A DNA stretch of 64,000 nucleotides from Dipylidium caninum. Taxonomy: Eukaryota > Platyhelminthes > Cestoda > Cyclophyllidea > Dipylidiidae. Under the pieces are notes generated by a model. It worked only from the letters and a program-made list of their open reading frames with translations, ran no database searches and was not told the DNA's origin. Positions 63,015-64,000 of the stretch are shown here, one piece after another; position 1 is the stretch's first letter; every line of letters starts with the position of its first letter. The position numbers and the translations under genes were made by a program. The DNA lies in NCBI GenBank assembly GCA_017562135.1, contig QEYB01000882.1, forward strand, positions 1-64,000. The letters are read 5' to 3'.

Positions 63015-64000
63015 TTTCAATACGGTAACCAATACATAAGGCAACGCAGCCACACAAAAGCTAACTACCATAAGCAACACTAAGGAGGAACCGCTTATAT
63101 CTTAAGGTCAACCGTTACCCAATCACGAAAGGACCATAAAAAATGTTATTTTCCTACACGCATAAATCATAAAAACGTTTGACCACTATAACCAAAGTCA
63201 ACAGCAATTTAGATTTATCCGTAAGATGCTTTTAAGAATAGGTCAGGACTAGTCCGCACATTAAATATATATGTTCTCTTCCTAACCAAATTAAATCACT
63301 TTAAAACACCAAGTATTCTTGTATTACACACGCCTTCATAGGTCCTCTAACCTGTGGTAGGTCTTCCTAATATCGTGGAAAAATTCCTGTTACCCACACT
63401 ATGCTCCAACTCAGTCAATTTGTGTGCTCCACAACATTGACACCCGAGGCTAATTTGCATTCGTGGTCGTCATTATTTACCATCCCTCACTCTTATGTTA
63501 AGGTACAAGCCGTTTTACAAAACTAAATTTGCTTTTTGTCCGGATTGGCGTCTTCAAAATAGAAAACCCTCCCAAATTATCAGTCCCGCATCTAGCGCAT
63601 TTACATATTTCAACTTTGATTTTTCTTTTTACCAATGGGTAGCTTCTTTTTACCAATGGGTAGCTTCCTCCATAAAGTAAATTTTACTCAACAGGCGAAG
63701 CCTTACCTAACGCCGCGTTTCGTTACCAAACCAAATATTGTAGACTAAAATGGAGTTAATAAGACCGCTCCGACAGCTTGGAAAATTTGGGAACAACTGG
63801 ATACGTCCTACCAACCTCAAAATGCTAAGGCACACAGACCCCCTTTCCTTATCGATTGTGTATTATTCTAAGCCCGTAACATAAATCCCTGGAGGCCTAC
63901 AAATTCTTCCATTGTTTCTACCGGATGCTCGTTTCATTCATAAAAGCCGCACACTTCGAGGTAAGAGCATTTGGATGCCAGTATCCCCATATTTACTAAG
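63015..64000. other. Region upstream of VPS54
   Basis: No coding motif seen; the presumed VPS54 promoter and 5' UTR lie here. The only structure noted is a short tandem duplication at 63624-63665. Confidence 0.5.
63624..63665 (+). repeat. 21-bp tandem duplication
   Basis: A 21-base unit (contains TTTTTACCAATGGGTAGC) occurs twice in perfect head-to-tail copies at 63624-63644 and 63645-63665. Likely replication slippage; no function evident. Confidence 0.85.

Noticed and set aside
62337..63080. A 247-codon open frame on the minus strand, the longest in the window
   Set aside because: It reads straight through two introns of VPS54 (donor GTATGC at 62844 and an acceptor at 62677, then a donor at 62500). 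The hydrophobic intronic stretches look like membrane segments but are not coding.
1..64000. Operons, CRISPR arrays, prophage or bacterial defence systems; tRNA and rRNA genes
   Set aside because: The window is intron-containing animal DNA. No regularly spaced repeats, no Shine-Dalgarno-led gene strings and no convincing tRNA or rRNA signature were seen by eye.

Overview
This is animal nuclear DNA. It is intron-rich, the coding exons are mostly 50-400 bp, and the introns carry GT-AG borders and range from about 36 bp to over 1.5 kb. There are no operons, ribosome-binding sites or CRISPR arrays. I recognise five conserved metazoan genes. A TRPM2-type channel with a C-terminal NUDT9-H domain, C2CD3 (which implies centrioles and cilia), very short introns and mariner fossils together suggest an invertebrate, most likely a flatworm and perhaps a tapeworm. 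The species assignment is inference; the gene assignments are not.

Layout. 1-5.5 kb: no recognisable gene. 5.5-17.5 kb (minus): a TRPM ion channel whose reading frame opens with four ankyrin-like repeats, continues through the TRPM homology region, S1-S6, TRP helix and coiled coil, and ends in a NUDT9-H-like domain. One long intron holds a dead mariner transposon. 17.5-24 kb: probable further 5' exons of that gene, a second mariner copy and a weak LINE-like fragment. 24.0-44.1 kb (minus): about 33 exons of C2CD3, the multi-C2-domain centriole elongation factor, nearly complete. 44.1-47.2 kb: gene-poor. 47.2-50.3 kb (plus): POLD2, the small subunit of DNA polymerase delta, complete in four exons. 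50.8-54.3 kb (minus): mitochondrial ribosomal protein uL4m (MRPL4), convergent with POLD2, with a third mariner copy in its last intron. 56.3-63.0 kb (minus): VPS54, a GARP tethering-complex subunit, complete in 18 exons, with zinc-finger-like motifs at its N terminus.

The genes are unrelated housekeeping or sensory genes that happen to be neighbours: membrane signalling, centriole assembly, DNA replication, mitochondrial translation and endosome-to-Golgi traffic. Most exon junctions were checked by splice-site sequence, phase continuity and remembered family alignments. They carry the protein frame unbroken except at several single-base breaks, many of them in homopolymer runs (MRPL4 twice, VPS54 once, TRPM several times). 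These look like consensus errors, although the TRPM cases could be real decay.

The most interesting item is the ankyrin-TRPM-NUDT9H protein. It belongs to the broad TRPM2-like class that includes the flatworm praziquantel-activated channel, yet its S4 lacks the conserved arginine and its pore exons contain frame breaks.
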